Assembly (NCBI GenBank): GCA_023362775.1 | Contig: JALMGJ010000004.1 | Coordinates: forward strand, 77,552,798-77,616,797 | Direction of reading: 5' to 3' | Source: Charina bottae | Lineage: Eukaryota > Chordata > Lepidosauria > Squamata > Charinaidae | DNA: 64,000 nt | Part shown: positions 12,394 through 21,656 of the stretch, piece by piece | Layout: every line of letters begins with the position of its first letter | How positions within the stretch are numbered: the first letter of the stretch is position 1 | Translations under genes and position numbers: made by a program | Notes under the pieces: generated by a model | Database searches by the model: none | Told to the model about the DNA's origin: nothing | Seen by the model: only the letters and a program-made list of their open reading frames with translations

Positions 12394-13180
12394 TTTGTAA
12401 TTTTCATAACATTTTCTTCTTACTTTTCACAGTTTATATGCTAGCCATTTCCCAGGCTTATTTGCTAACTCAAAATTCTTCTATTTAGCGAAATTCATTT
12501 TTGTTTCCATTTCTTTAATCATTAGCATAGAGAGCTGTTATTGTAAAAGTTTAATTTGCTATGAGATATTTTTCCTTCCTGGTGATCTTTTTATTCATCC
12601 TCTTTCATTTTTATTTCCATTAGAATCTTTTGCATCTTTTCTTCTTTTCAATTTGCCATTCTGCTGTATAAATTGTCCTCTCATAAAGGTTTTACTTGCA
12701 TCCTATACTGTCCATATGTCTGTATCTTTATTTAAATTAATCTTGACAATTCTTTCAACTTCTTTTTACAATCCTCAGTCATTAAGTCTTTTTGTAACAG
12801 GGTCTCATTTAGACTCCACCTATAAATTCTGCCTTTCTTCTTATATGTCAAAATAACTCAGATTATGATCTGAGAAGGTTTTTGGTAATATCTCTACTGT
12901 GTTAATACATGTGTTTAGTTTATTAGAAATCCAAAACGTATCTATTCTTGAAAAAGATGTATGTCTTTCAGAAAAATATGTGTATTCTCTATAATTACCA
13001 TTTTTATGTCTCCATATATGTATACGTTAAAAATTCTCCATCATTTCAAAAAAAGTTTTTGGCAATTTACCTTGTGTTGGTTTAATTCCTTTCACAGAAT
13101 ATGTTGATGAAGGTTCTCAGTCATCCAGGTGGAACAGTCTGTGGCTTGAATCATGTCAACTGGATTTCTATCTTCTCAGT

Positions 13181-13220
13181 AGAAACGTTTCACTCCTTCT
13201 CCAAGGAGCTTCTTCAGTCT
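13181..13220 (-). ncRNA. Hammerhead-ribozyme-like motif, PLE 2
   Basis: On the minus strand: CTGAAGA (13217-13211), a stem II of CTCCTT pairing with AAGGAG, GAAAC (13191-13187) and a GTT cleavage-type triplet, with AGA and TCT forming a short stem I. The four-base ACGT would be the inter-copy stem III. It has the same layout as the motif at 11888-11930 but a different stem II sequence, so compensatory changes have kept the fold. Confidence 0.7.
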
Positions 13221-13318
13221 GAGTAAAGTTAGTAAGGGAATCCTTAAATATGTTTCTAGGGTGGCTGTGTGACCTTGCACCTGGGGCTAGGTCATGGTTA
13301 TTTTTGAGATGTTTATTT

Positions 13319-13702
13319 CTAAGTCCCTTTATCATCTAAAGGAGGATCATTAAGATTACCCTGCTGCTGTTGAGCTTGTGAAATGGTCTTAATCTTCCTA
13401 GGCACAGAAGACAAAGCACGGAGGAAGATGGGGGAAAGATTGTGCCTGAGGCCCACACCTCTATTCAAGGAAGGATTTTCCAAGTTGGCATAAATGGATT
13501 CCTTGACCCCTCTCTCAAACCACCTATCTTCTCTGTCTAAAATGTGAACATTAATGTCCTCAAATGAGTGTCCTTTTTCCTTTAAATGAAGATAAACTGC
13601 TGACTCTGGTCCTGTGGTGTTACTTCTCCTGTGTTGGGCCATCCTCCTGTACAAAGCTTGTTTGGTTTCTCCAATGTAGAGTTCAGAGCACTCCTTTCAC
13701 AG
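13319..13702 (-). CDS. PLE GIY-YIG endonuclease, C-terminal part
   Basis: The frame is open from about 13702 with no start codon of its own (first ATG at 13654). It contains ELYIGETK, then YRRMAQHRR with the conserved Arg/His, a SAVYLHLKEKGH segment, and REDRWFERGVKESIY with the catalytic-type Glu, then SLNRG with the conserved Asn. It ends about 110 residues after the ATG. This is the normal C-terminus of one PLE endonuclease family. The N-terminal GVY strand and the whole RT are absent because of 5' truncation. Confidence 0.85.
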
Positions 13703-13952
13703 GAGTTTTTCACAAAAATTCCTTTCACAGAAGTTCTATCTATTTATGGACAGACCATTCAATTCCAATCTCCCAGAAGACATCAATTTTAATGTCAAAT
13801 TATTAATTTTGCCAGAAGTCCTTTAAAAATATAGCTTTTTTATCACTTGGTGCATACATTCCCAATATCATAATTTCAGTTTCATTCCACTTAATTTCAA
13901 CCCCAACATATCTACCATGATCATCATTTATTATTAATTTTGGTTGTAGTTG

Positions 13953-14820
13953 TGGGGGTACTCCTTGACTCATGACTCCTGTTCGAAGAGCAGGTGGAAG
14001 TTGTGGCCAGGAGGGTGTTTGCGCAGCTTCGGGTTTTGCGCCAGTTACGCCCTTTCCTGGATCGGGATGCCCTCTGAACAGTCACTCATGCCCTTGTCAT
14101 CTCCCACATAGATTTTTGCAATGTGCTCTACATTAGGCTAACCTTGAAGAGTATCTGGAAGCTTCAGCTGGTCCAGAATGCGGCAGCATGGGCAGTTACG
14201 GGTGCTATAAGATCAGCACATGTGACACCTCTGCTGCACGAGCTGCATTGGGTACCAGTTTGCTTCTGGGTCCAATTCAAGGTGTTGGTTATCATCTTTA
14301 AAGCCCTACATGGCATGGGGCCAGAGTATCTTAGGGACCATCTCATCCCGATAACATCAACCCACCCCACTTGATCATGCAGAGAGGGCATGCTTTGGAC
14401 CCCATCAACAAAAGAATTTCATCTAGCAGGGTCCAGGAGGCGAGCCTCCTCTGCAATAGTGGCCACCTTGTGGAATATCTTGCCCCCGGAGGTGAGGCTG
14501 GCTCCCTCGCTCCCGGCCTTCCAGAAGACTCTTAAGACCTGGTTCTGCCACCTTGCCTGGGATGGGGGAGGTAATAGTTCGTGGCTGGCCCAATAGTGTC
14601 CTCCTTTTTATATGAGATTTTACCATACCTTGGATTTTTATCTATTATTTATTATACTGGTTTAGATTGTAACTTATGTTTACAGGTTTTTAAATGTTGA
14701 CTCTGTTGTAAACTGCCCAGAGTCCCCCATTGGGGGAGATGGGCAGTGATAAATTTGAATTATAAATAAATTAAATAAATAAATAAATAAACAAACAAAT
14801 AAATAAATAAATATACAAAA
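13953..14820 (+). mobile_element. CR1/L3-like LINE, 3' end
   Basis: A 5'-truncated LINE that inserted into the L1. It keeps the C-terminal part of the RT frame (LLHELHWVPV, FKVLVIIFKALHGMGPEYL), a short 3' UTR with the GGGGGAGATGGGCAG hairpin-like motif and an (AAAT)n tail (14763-14813). The frame is split into two by a frameshift near 14375-14390. Similar copies are at 32.5 and 36.4 kb. Confidence 0.85.
14123..14596 (+). pseudogene. CR1-like reverse transcriptase C-terminus
   Basis: Two overlapping frames (14123-14374 and 14390-14596) together give the end of a CR1-type ORF2: KLQLVQNAAAWAVTG, then the LHWVPVCFWVQFK block and a FQKTLKTWFCHLAW end. A stop or frameshift separates them near 14372. 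It lacks the catalytic palm motifs, which lay upstream in the lost part. Dead. Confidence 0.78.
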
Positions 14821-14924
14821 CAACTCCATTTTTCTTAGCTCTCCCTGCCGATATAAATTATTGTCCCAGAATTTTATAAATCAAATATTTTCAATCTTTA
14901 ATCAAGTCATAATTACCTTTCCCC

Positions 14925-14998
14925 CAGCAAGCTGGGTACTCATTTTACCAACCTCGGAAGGATGGAAGGCTGAGCCAGCTACCTGAGAACCAGGTTTC
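14925..14998. mobile_element. Fragment of squamate tRNA-type SINE
   Basis: The stretch with GGTACTCATTTTACCAACC and GGAAGGATGGAAGGCTGAG is a common SINE segment in squamate genomes, from my knowledge of such repeats. Only about 75 bp are recognisable, next to the left end of the L1-dependent element. Confidence 0.5.
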
Positions 14999-15013
14999 AA
15001 AAGTATTATTTCA

Positions 15014-16952
15014 GGCTTCCTGTGGAAAATGGCTGACTGAACAACTTTGCCTGTGAGCTCCATGGGCAGAGATGGCAGCATGGTAGTTTTTTTGGGCACA
15101 GACAGGTTTTTTTATAGCCCCAAGTGTTTTTCCGGATTAAGGAAAACACTGAGAATTGACCCATTTGTCTTCCAGATGGTGAGTTGTAGCCAGGAGATTG
15201 TAGACAGCGTCTGCAACCGAGCGGTAAGACTACACGGGGAGGCTGGGATTTAATCTTTTCTAAGCCACGTATGCATCCCCTTAAAAAGGGAAAATAAGTC
15301 GTGCCTTTCCATATCTTAAACACCCTATTTGTTTTTTTTAAGTTTTGTATCTTAAGAGAAGCTTTTTACAGTAAGAAAAAGTGGAATCTCTTGGTGACTA
15401 TAGTTATTTTTGGAGATTTTTAACTATAAAAAAAAGTTTTGGCTTTTTTCCCCCCATCTGGGTTATATTGAGAGCTGTAATATTGCCATTGTTATATTTG
15501 TTGCTGAATTTCAAGGTTGAAGTGTTCTTTCTACACATTTCTTATTTTAAATTTTAGGCTTTCTGTTTACTTTTTTCCAAACTGTCTGCTAGTATATTTT
15601 CTTTGGTTAATTTTGGATTAATTCATTAACCTCTATTTCTGTGAGTTAACTTTTTAGGGTGTGCTATAATTTACTGTTTGAACAATGGAAGATTTTAAAG
15701 AAGATCTCAGAGAATTACGTTGTCAGCAAGAAGATATTTTTTCAAAGGGTTGTCAAATTATCATACAGACTGTTTGGGACATTCGAGATGAGATTCTAGT
15801 TAAAATGAAACAACTATATGAAAATACTATGATAGAAGAAGAAAAAGAAGAAGTTGGAAAAGATGGTGTTTTTACTGTTGTGGGGGAAAATGGAATATTC
15901 TTATCTGAAAACTCTGGATTGGTGTTTATGGGATTAAAACGATTGTTTAACCTTAGGACTGCACGAGGAACTGCCAAGCGGGGGAAATGTTATGACTATT
16001 TCAATCAATGTTATGGGAAAGAAGAGTATGGAATGTGGGAGTTTTTTTTCTCTTTCGCTGGAAAGTTTGTATTTTTGGGGACTATTGGGTTGTTAGATCT
16101 TTGTAAAAAAATGCTGTTGGTGTAATGGTGAAATATTTGAATTCCCTGGTATATTTTGAGGAGGGGTAAAAAATTAAGAATATTTAATTGGACTGATAAT
16201 GAGGTTAACATGATTTACAGGATTTTTGATTTCTAAGACTTAAAAGGTATTGACAAGTTCTGGTAATATTTTATATTGTTTTAAAGCATAATTAGGGTTA
16301 AGATTGTTAATTATAAAGGTAGACAATTTATAAAAATTAAGAATATTTAATTGGATTGATAATGAGACTAATATGATTTTTTTCCCTTTTCTTTTCTTAT
16401 GGTCTGGATTAGGATTTATAGGGTTATAGATTTGTAAAACTTAAAGGATATTGATAAGATATAATAATGTTTTATACTGTTTTTTAGATCTAATAGGGTT
16501 AAGATTGTTTATTATAAAGGCAGACAATTTATTTGTTTCTATAATTTGATGTTTATTGTGTAGACAGAAGTATATAGAATAGTAGTAGAAAGAAAAAAAA
16601 TAAATGGATTATTTTTTAATCGGAAGGGAAGTTCGAAGTAGAAATTTAAATATATGTATATATATATTTATGTAAGGGGAAGAAGCAATTGTATTAGAGA
16701 TTTGTATATGTGTTAATTGAGGGATTTATAGAAATAATGTGATTATGGTTTGATATAGAAGAAGGGTTTGTTTATGGGAATTGTTGTATATTCTTGCTGT
16801 TGAAAGCTGGAAGTCACCTGTATGTATGTAACTTTCTAAAAGTCTTTTCTTTTGTGTTTTTACACTTTTAATGTTTTTCTTTGTTTGTAGTGTGTTTGTT
16901 TTTTGTAGTTTTTTATCTTTGTTGTAAAAAATAATAATAAAAACTTTGAAAA
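15014..16952 (+). mobile_element. L1-dependent non-autonomous element, copy 1
   Basis: A full-length 1.94-kb insertion flanked by the 15-bp direct repeat AAAAGTATTATTTCA (14999-15013 and 16953-16967) and ending in an A-rich tail. It starts GGCTTCCTGTGG, has a 5' UTR of about 670 bp, one short frame, and a 3' UTR whose last ~170 bp resemble the end of the L1 at 36.1-36.3 kb (GAAAGCTGGAAGTCAC near 16802). There is no endonuclease or RT. Two further copies with the same structure lie at 49361-51280 and 55037-56915. I infer an L1-mobilised family, analogous in logic to half-L1 elements. Confidence 0.85.
15685..16125 (+). CDS. Short conserved ORF of the L1-dependent element
   Basis: A 146-codon frame starting MEDFKEDLRELRCQQ. 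Equivalent frames start at the same place in copy 2 (MEEFKEDLRKLRCQQ, 103 codons) and copy 3 (MEDFKEDFLELHQDI, 107 codons). Residues 1-60 are predicted helical and acidic. A CYDYFNQCYGK block near residues 103-113 is kept in copy 3 as CYDYLNQCYGK. I recognise no domain. It could be a relic of an L1 ORF1 N-terminus or a family-specific protein. Conservation of the frame across diverged copies hints that it was translated. Confidence 0.55.
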   Translation: MEDFKEDLRELRCQQEDIFSKGCQIIIQTVWDIRDEILVKMKQLYENTMIEEEKEEVGKDGVFTVVGENGIFLSENSGLVFMGLKRLFNLRTARGTAKRGKCYDYFNQCYGKEEYGMWEFFFSFAGKFVFLGTIGLLDLCKKMLLV

Positions 16953-16967
16953 AAAAGTATTATTTCA

Positions 16968-17690
16968 AAAGTACTTTGTTAATACAGCAATGTTCCAAAT
17001 TAATCTGTCCCCTTAGTCTGTTTTTAACTTTCACAATCCAAACTCCTGGCAAGCTTTTTGGTTTTAAATCCTTAATATTATTTTTCTTTCTCTTTACTAT
17101 AATCCTTCCCACAGGTTGAAGTTTAACTCACCAGGTGGCTTTCAGTGCTCTGTTGTATTGAAGGTCTCTTTTCACTTTAAATTCCTTCTCCCCAAATGTG
17201 CATTAGAAAGTGGATTGGGTAAACCCAGTGTCCTTTAAGCAGGCTTTGCCTGAGACTATGAGCTTGCTATATCCTTCCATGGCTCCAGGTGCTCTACTCG
17301 GGAGTCACTGACAGGTTCCCTCTGGATCCTGCAGGTTTCCCCCTGAGAAGCCACCCTCCAGAGCTTGAGTGGGGGATTTCACAGCTTCTTCCTTGTCCGG
17401 GGAAACTTCATTAGTTCAGGCACAATGCCAGACTGCCAATATTTGCCTCAGTGTCATCCCCTCTATTTCACAGATATATGCTAGTCTGCCATGTTTTCAC
17501 CTGGAAGTCTGTAATCTGAACTATTAATTTTCTGATCTGGATGTAATCTTACATTTATGCAACCCAGACTTATATTTCATTTTTAGCGGCTGCATCACAT
17601 TACTCAGTCATGTTCAGCTAGTGATCCACTAGTATTTCTAGAGCCTTCTCTCATGCCTTTCCTCCAAGCCAATTCTTCCCAATCCTATAT
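16968..17690. other. Unassigned, perhaps L1 5' region on minus strand
   Basis: No gene. On the minus strand it has a moderately GC-rich start (about 17250-17420) grading into purine-rich sequence, reminiscent of an L1 5' UTR that would belong with the L1 pieces at 12.1-14.9 kb. I cannot confirm this by eye. Confidence 0.3.
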
Positions 17691-17692
17691 TT

Positions 17693-18420
17693 ATGCATTT
17701 GATAAGATCTATGAGCCAGGGCAAATTGGATGTGGTTATTGGTGAGATGTCAAGATTAAATATAGACATTTTAAGTGTCAGTGAACTGAAATGGACTGGG
17801 ATGGGCCACTTCACATCAGATGACCACCAGATCTACTACTGTAGACAAGAGGACCACAGAAGAAATGGAGTAGCCTTCATAATTAATAATAAAGTGGCTA
17901 AAGCAGTGCTTGGATACAATCCAAAAAACGATAGAATGATCTCAATTCGAATTCAGGGTAAGCCATTTAACATCACAGTGATCCAAATATACGCCCCAAC
18001 CACAGATGCTGAAGAAGCAGAAGTAGATCAGTTCTATGAGGATCTGCAGCACCTACTAGATAATACACCAAAAAGAGATGTTATTTTCATTACAGGAGAC
18101 TGGAATGCTAAGGTGGGTAGTCAGACGACACCTGGAATTACAGGCAAGCATGGTCTGGGAGAACAAAATGAAGCAGGACATAGGCTGATAGAATTTTGCC
18201 AAGACAACTCACTGTGCATAACAAACACTCTTCCAACAACCTAAAGATGACTTTATACATAGACGTCACCAGATGGTCGACATCGAAATCAGATTGACTA
18301 CATCCTTTGCAGCCAAAGGTGGCAGACATCTATACAGTCGGTAAAAACAAGACCTGGAGCTGACTGTAGTTCAGATCACGAACTTCTTATTGCAAAATTT
18401 AGAATCAGACTAAAGAGAAT
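17693..18420 (+). pseudogene. BovB APE-type endonuclease domain
   Basis: A 183-codon frame (17693-18244) carries SELKWTGMG with the catalytic-type Glu, ITVIQIYAPT and a TGDWNAKVGS motif with the Asp and Asn typical of AP-like endonucleases. Near 18240 a frameshift and stop break the frame. The next segment, in another frame, has the DY/CS...RW and SDHELL motifs (18290-18400) whose final His completes the active site. The enzyme nicks target DNA for RTE elements. This copy is inactive. Confidence 0.88.
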
Positions 18421-18444
18421 AGGGAAGACCCACAGATTTGCCAA

Positions 18445-19591
18445 TATCCTCTGGATAATTGAGAAAGCCAGGGAGTTTCAGAAAAACACCTATTTCTGTT
18501 TTATTGACTATTCTAAAGCCTTTGACTGTGTCGATCATAACAAATTATGGGAAGTTCTTGGTGGTATGGGGATACCAAGTCATCTTGTCTGCCTCCTGAG
18601 GAATCTGTATAATGACCAAGTAGCAACGGTAAGAACAGAGCACAGAACAACGGACTGGTTTAAGATTGGGAAAGGAGTACGGCAGGGCTGTATACTCTCA
18701 CCCTACCTATTCAACTTGTATGCAGAACACATCATGTGACGTGCTGGGCTTGATGAATCCAAGGCTGGAGTTAAAATTAAAAAAGAGTTAAAAAGTTAAA
18801 ATGTTAAAATTGCTGGAAGAAACATTAATCTCTGATGTGCAGATGATACCATTTTGATGGCTGAAAGCGAGGAGCTGAGGAGCCTTATGATGAAGGTGAA
18901 AGAAGAAAGTGCAAACGTTAAACCTCAAAAAAACCAAGATTATGGCAACCAGCTTGACTGATAACTGGCAAATAGAGGGAGAAAACGTGGAGGCAGTGAC
19001 AGACTTCGTATTTCTAGGCGCAAAGATTACTACAGACGCTGACTACAGCCAGGAAATCAGAACATGTCTACTTCTTGGTAGGAGAGCAATGACAAATCTT
19101 GATAAAATAGTTAAGAGCAGAGACATCACACTGACAACAAAGGTCCGCATAGTTAAACAATGGTATTCCCTGTAGTAACCTATGGCTGCGAGAGCTGGAC
19201 CATAAGGAAGGCTGAGCGAAGGAAGATAGATGCTTTTGAACTGTGGTGTTGGAGGAAAATTCTGAGAGTGCCTTGGACTGCAAGAAGATCAAACCAGTCC
19301 ATACTCCAGGAAATAAAGCCAGACTGCTCACTTGAGGGAATGATATTAAAGGCAAAACTGAAGTACTTTGGCCACATAATGAGAAGACAGGATACCCTGG
19401 AGAAGAAGCTGATGCTAGGGAAAGTGGAAGGCAAAAGGAAGAGGGGCCGACCAAGGGCAAGATGGATGGATGGTATTCTGGAGGCGACGGACTCAACCAT
19501 TGGGGAGCTGGGGATGGTGACGGCCGACAGAAAGCTCTGGCGTGGGCTGGTCCATGAAGTCAAGAAGAGTCGGAAACAACTGAACGAATAA
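18445..19591 (+). pseudogene. BovB reverse transcriptase and C-terminal domain
   Basis: RT motifs are visible: FIDYSKAFDCVDHNKLW (motif A Asp), the QGCILSPYLF block, and ADD of the catalytic loop at 18839-18847. In the same frame there are stops TGA 18737-18739, TAA 18797-18799 and TGA 18833-18835, the last just before the ADD. Downstream frames 18909-19175 and 19160-19591 carry the FVFLGAKIT thumb segment, YGCESWTI and the AFELWCWRKILR segment typical of the BovB C-terminus. All three stops recur at the same sites in the minus-strand copy. Confidence 0.9.
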
Positions 19592-19600
19592 ACAACAACA

Positions 19601-20073
19601 CGCAGATGAGGAGGTTTTCCTTATCAGAGCTGAATTTCATTCTGTTAGATTTGGTTCAATACCCAAGGTTATCAATATAATTTAAATTTGTGATTTTGTA
19701 CTTAAAGATACTTACTAATTTCTCTAGATTAGTGTCATCTGAAAATGTGCATCTTCCATTCATATTGGCAAATGTTTCACTCAGGTATGGAAGATGGAAG
19801 AATTCTATAACATACTGTACTGAAACCTGTCTAGCAAGAAACTTGTCTACTTGTTTCTCAAACAAGTCAGTTCTCTTTGTGAAAGAAATTCCTGTTTTTC
19901 TACCTCAATGCCAGCGTACTTGTTTGTTGTTGTTTCATTTATTTTGATCATGTTTTTAGTTTAGTTTATCATTAGTGATAGTAAAGAAGTTATTGCTGGT
20001 ATTGTTTTCCATTACAAATTTCCCTACCACTTCTCAGCCTCCATAACTGACCACACATCATCATATAAATAAA
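19601..20073. other. Unassigned noncoding DNA
   Basis: AT-rich spacer between BovB and Tc1. Nothing recognised. Confidence 0.5.
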
Positions 20074-20075
20074 TA

Positions 20076-21654
20076 AGCTGCTCAAAAAAATAAAGGGAAC
20101 ACTGAAATAAGACATCCTAGATCTGAATGAAAGAAATATTCATATTAATTACTTTGTTCATTACATAGTTGAATGTGCTGACAACAAAATCACACAAAAA
20201 GCAATGGAAATCAAAGGTAAGCAACCCCTGGAGGTCTGGATGTGGAGTTACACTCAAAAATTAAAGTGGAAAAGAATGCTACAGGCTGATCCAACGTTGA
20301 TGTAATGTCCTTAAAACAAGTCAAAATGAGGCTCAGTAGTGTGTGTGGCCTCCATGTGCCTGTATGACCTCCCTACAACGCCTGGGCATGCTCCTGATGA
20401 GGTGGCGGATGATCTCCTGAGGGATCTCCTCCCACACCTGGACTAAAGCATCCCCCAACTCCTGGACAGTCTGTGGTGCAACGTGGCGTTGGTGGATGGA
20501 GCGAGACATGATGTCCCAGATGTGCTCAATTGGATTCAGGTCTGGGGAACGGGCGGGCCAGTCCATAGCATCAATGCCTTCGTCTTGCAGGAACTGCTGG
20601 CACACTCCAGCCACATGAGGTCTAGCATTGTCTTGCATTAGGAGGAACCCAGGGCCAACCGCACCAGCATATGGTCTCACAAGGGGTCTGAGGATCTCAT
20701 CTCGGTACCTAATGGCAGTCAGGCTACCTCTGGCGAGCACATGGAGGGCTGTGTGGCCCCCTAAAGAAATGCCACCCCACACCATTACTGACCCACTGCC
20801 AAACTGTTCATGCTGGAGGATGTTGCAGGCAGCAGAACGTTCTCCACGGCGTCTCCAGACCCTGTCACGTCTGTCACATGTGCTCAGTGTGAACCTGCTT
20901 TCATCTGTGAAGAGCACAGGGCGCCAGTGGCGAAGTTGCCAATCTTGTGTTCTCTGGCAAATGCCAAACGTCCTGCACGGTGTTGGGCTGTAAGCACAAC
21001 CCCCACCTGTGGACGTCGGGCCCTCATACCACCCTCATGGAGTCTGTTTCTGACCGTTTGAGCAGCCACACGCACATTTGTGGCCCACTGGAGGTCATTT
21101 TGCAGGGCTCTGGCAGTGCTCCTCCTGTCCCTCCTTGCACAAAGGCGGAGGTAGCGGTCCTGCTGCTGGGTTGTTGCCCTCCTACGGCCTCCTCCACGTC
21201 TCCTGATGTACTGACCTGTCTCCTGGTAGCGCCTCCATGCTCTGGACACTACGCTGTCAGACACAGCAAACCTTCTTGCCACAGCTCGCATTGATGTGCC
21301 ATCCTGGATGAGCTGCACTACCTGAGCCACTTGTGTGGGTTGTAGACTCCGTCTCATGCTACCACTAGAGTGGAAGCACCGCCAGCATTCAAAAGTGACC
21401 AAACCATCAGCCAGAAAGCATAGGAACTGAGAAGTGGTCTGTGGTCACCACCTGCAGATCCACTCCTTTATTGGGGATGTCTTGCTAACTGCCTATGCTT
21501 TCCGCCTGTTGTCTATTCCATATGCACAACAGCATGTGAAATTGATTGTCTATCAGTGTTGCTACCTAAGTGGACAGTTTGATTTCACGGAAGTGTGATT
21601 GACTTGGACTTACATTGTGTTGTTTCAGTGTTCCCTTTATTTTTTTGAGCAGTG
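20076..21654 (-). mobile_element. Tc1-type DNA transposon
   Basis: A 1.58-kb element flanked by TA dinucleotides (20074-20075 and 21655-21656), the Tc1/mariner target duplication. The terminal inverted repeats are almost perfect for about 30 bp: the left reads CTGCTCAAAAAAATAAAGGG and the right is its complement (around 21631-21652). The outermost two bases of the left end have drifted (AG in place of CA). The interior holds one transposase gene on the minus strand. Length and layout are those of a full-length autonomous Tc1. Confidence 0.95.
20333..21357 (-). pseudogene. Tc1 transposase with one frameshift
   Basis: The likely start is the ATG at 21355-21357 (MRRSLQPTQ), because the 15 codons upstream in the open frame are not family-like. 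The N-terminus has two helix-turn-helix blocks ([21 protein letters not shown] and the [11 protein letters not shown] part) and a basic GGGRRR hook. The DDE catalytic triad is complete: Asp in LFTDESRF, Asp in QDNARPHV, and Glu in LNPIEHIW exactly 34 residues later (D34E). The frame (20884-21402, then 20333-20917) is broken once near 20955-20962, apparently by a single-base loss. Otherwise the ~340-residue enzyme is whole, so inactivation looks recent. Confidence 0.93.
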
Positions 21655-21656
21655 TA

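Larger units (their letters stand above)
13100..13716 (-). mobile_element. Second PLE, inserted in L1
   Basis: A 617-bp insertion flanked by the 16-bp direct repeat AATTCCTTTCACAGAA (13084-13099 and 13717-13732), in the middle of L1 endonuclease sequence. In the minus-strand sense it has the C-terminal half of a GIY-YIG endonuclease frame followed by a 3' segment with a hammerhead-like motif. It belongs to a different PLE family from the 11.1-kb copy. The fold-back at 53726-53911 is built from its 3' segment. It is 5'-truncated, lacking the reverse transcriptase. Confidence 0.88.
12110..14900 (-). mobile_element. L1 LINE fragment (endonuclease to early RT), interrupted
   Basis: Minus-strand remnants of L1 ORF2 run from the endonuclease domain (about 13740-13960, with the stretch YVGVEIKW and an MYAPS motif) down to the start of the reverse transcriptase (12110-12393, PITIREVCEAIKRLK and a degenerate PDG motif). 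About 14821-14900 looks like earlier endonuclease sequence. A PLE (13100-13716) and a CR1 (about 13953-14820) inserted later. The 3' end beyond about 12110 is missing, which is unusual for L1 and implies deletion or inversion. Several stops and frameshifts make it a dead copy. Confidence 0.75.
17690..19600 (+). mobile_element. BovB (RTE) LINE, internally deleted
   Basis: Plus-strand BovB with an endonuclease part (17693-18420), an abrupt internal junction near 18437, and the rest of the reverse transcriptase and C-terminal domain to a 3' end near 19600 (AACAACTGAACGAATAAAC). Compared with the copy at 53.5-58.3 kb, about 0.92 kb covering the endonuclease-RT linker and first RT motifs is missing. 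It is also 5'-truncated. Base-level similarity to the other copy is very high, so both are recent. Confidence 0.92.

Noticed and set aside
20628..21294. Plus-strand frames of 83-121 codons across the Tc1 element
   Set aside because: They are shadows of the minus-strand transposase, whose D34E motif fixes the coding strand.
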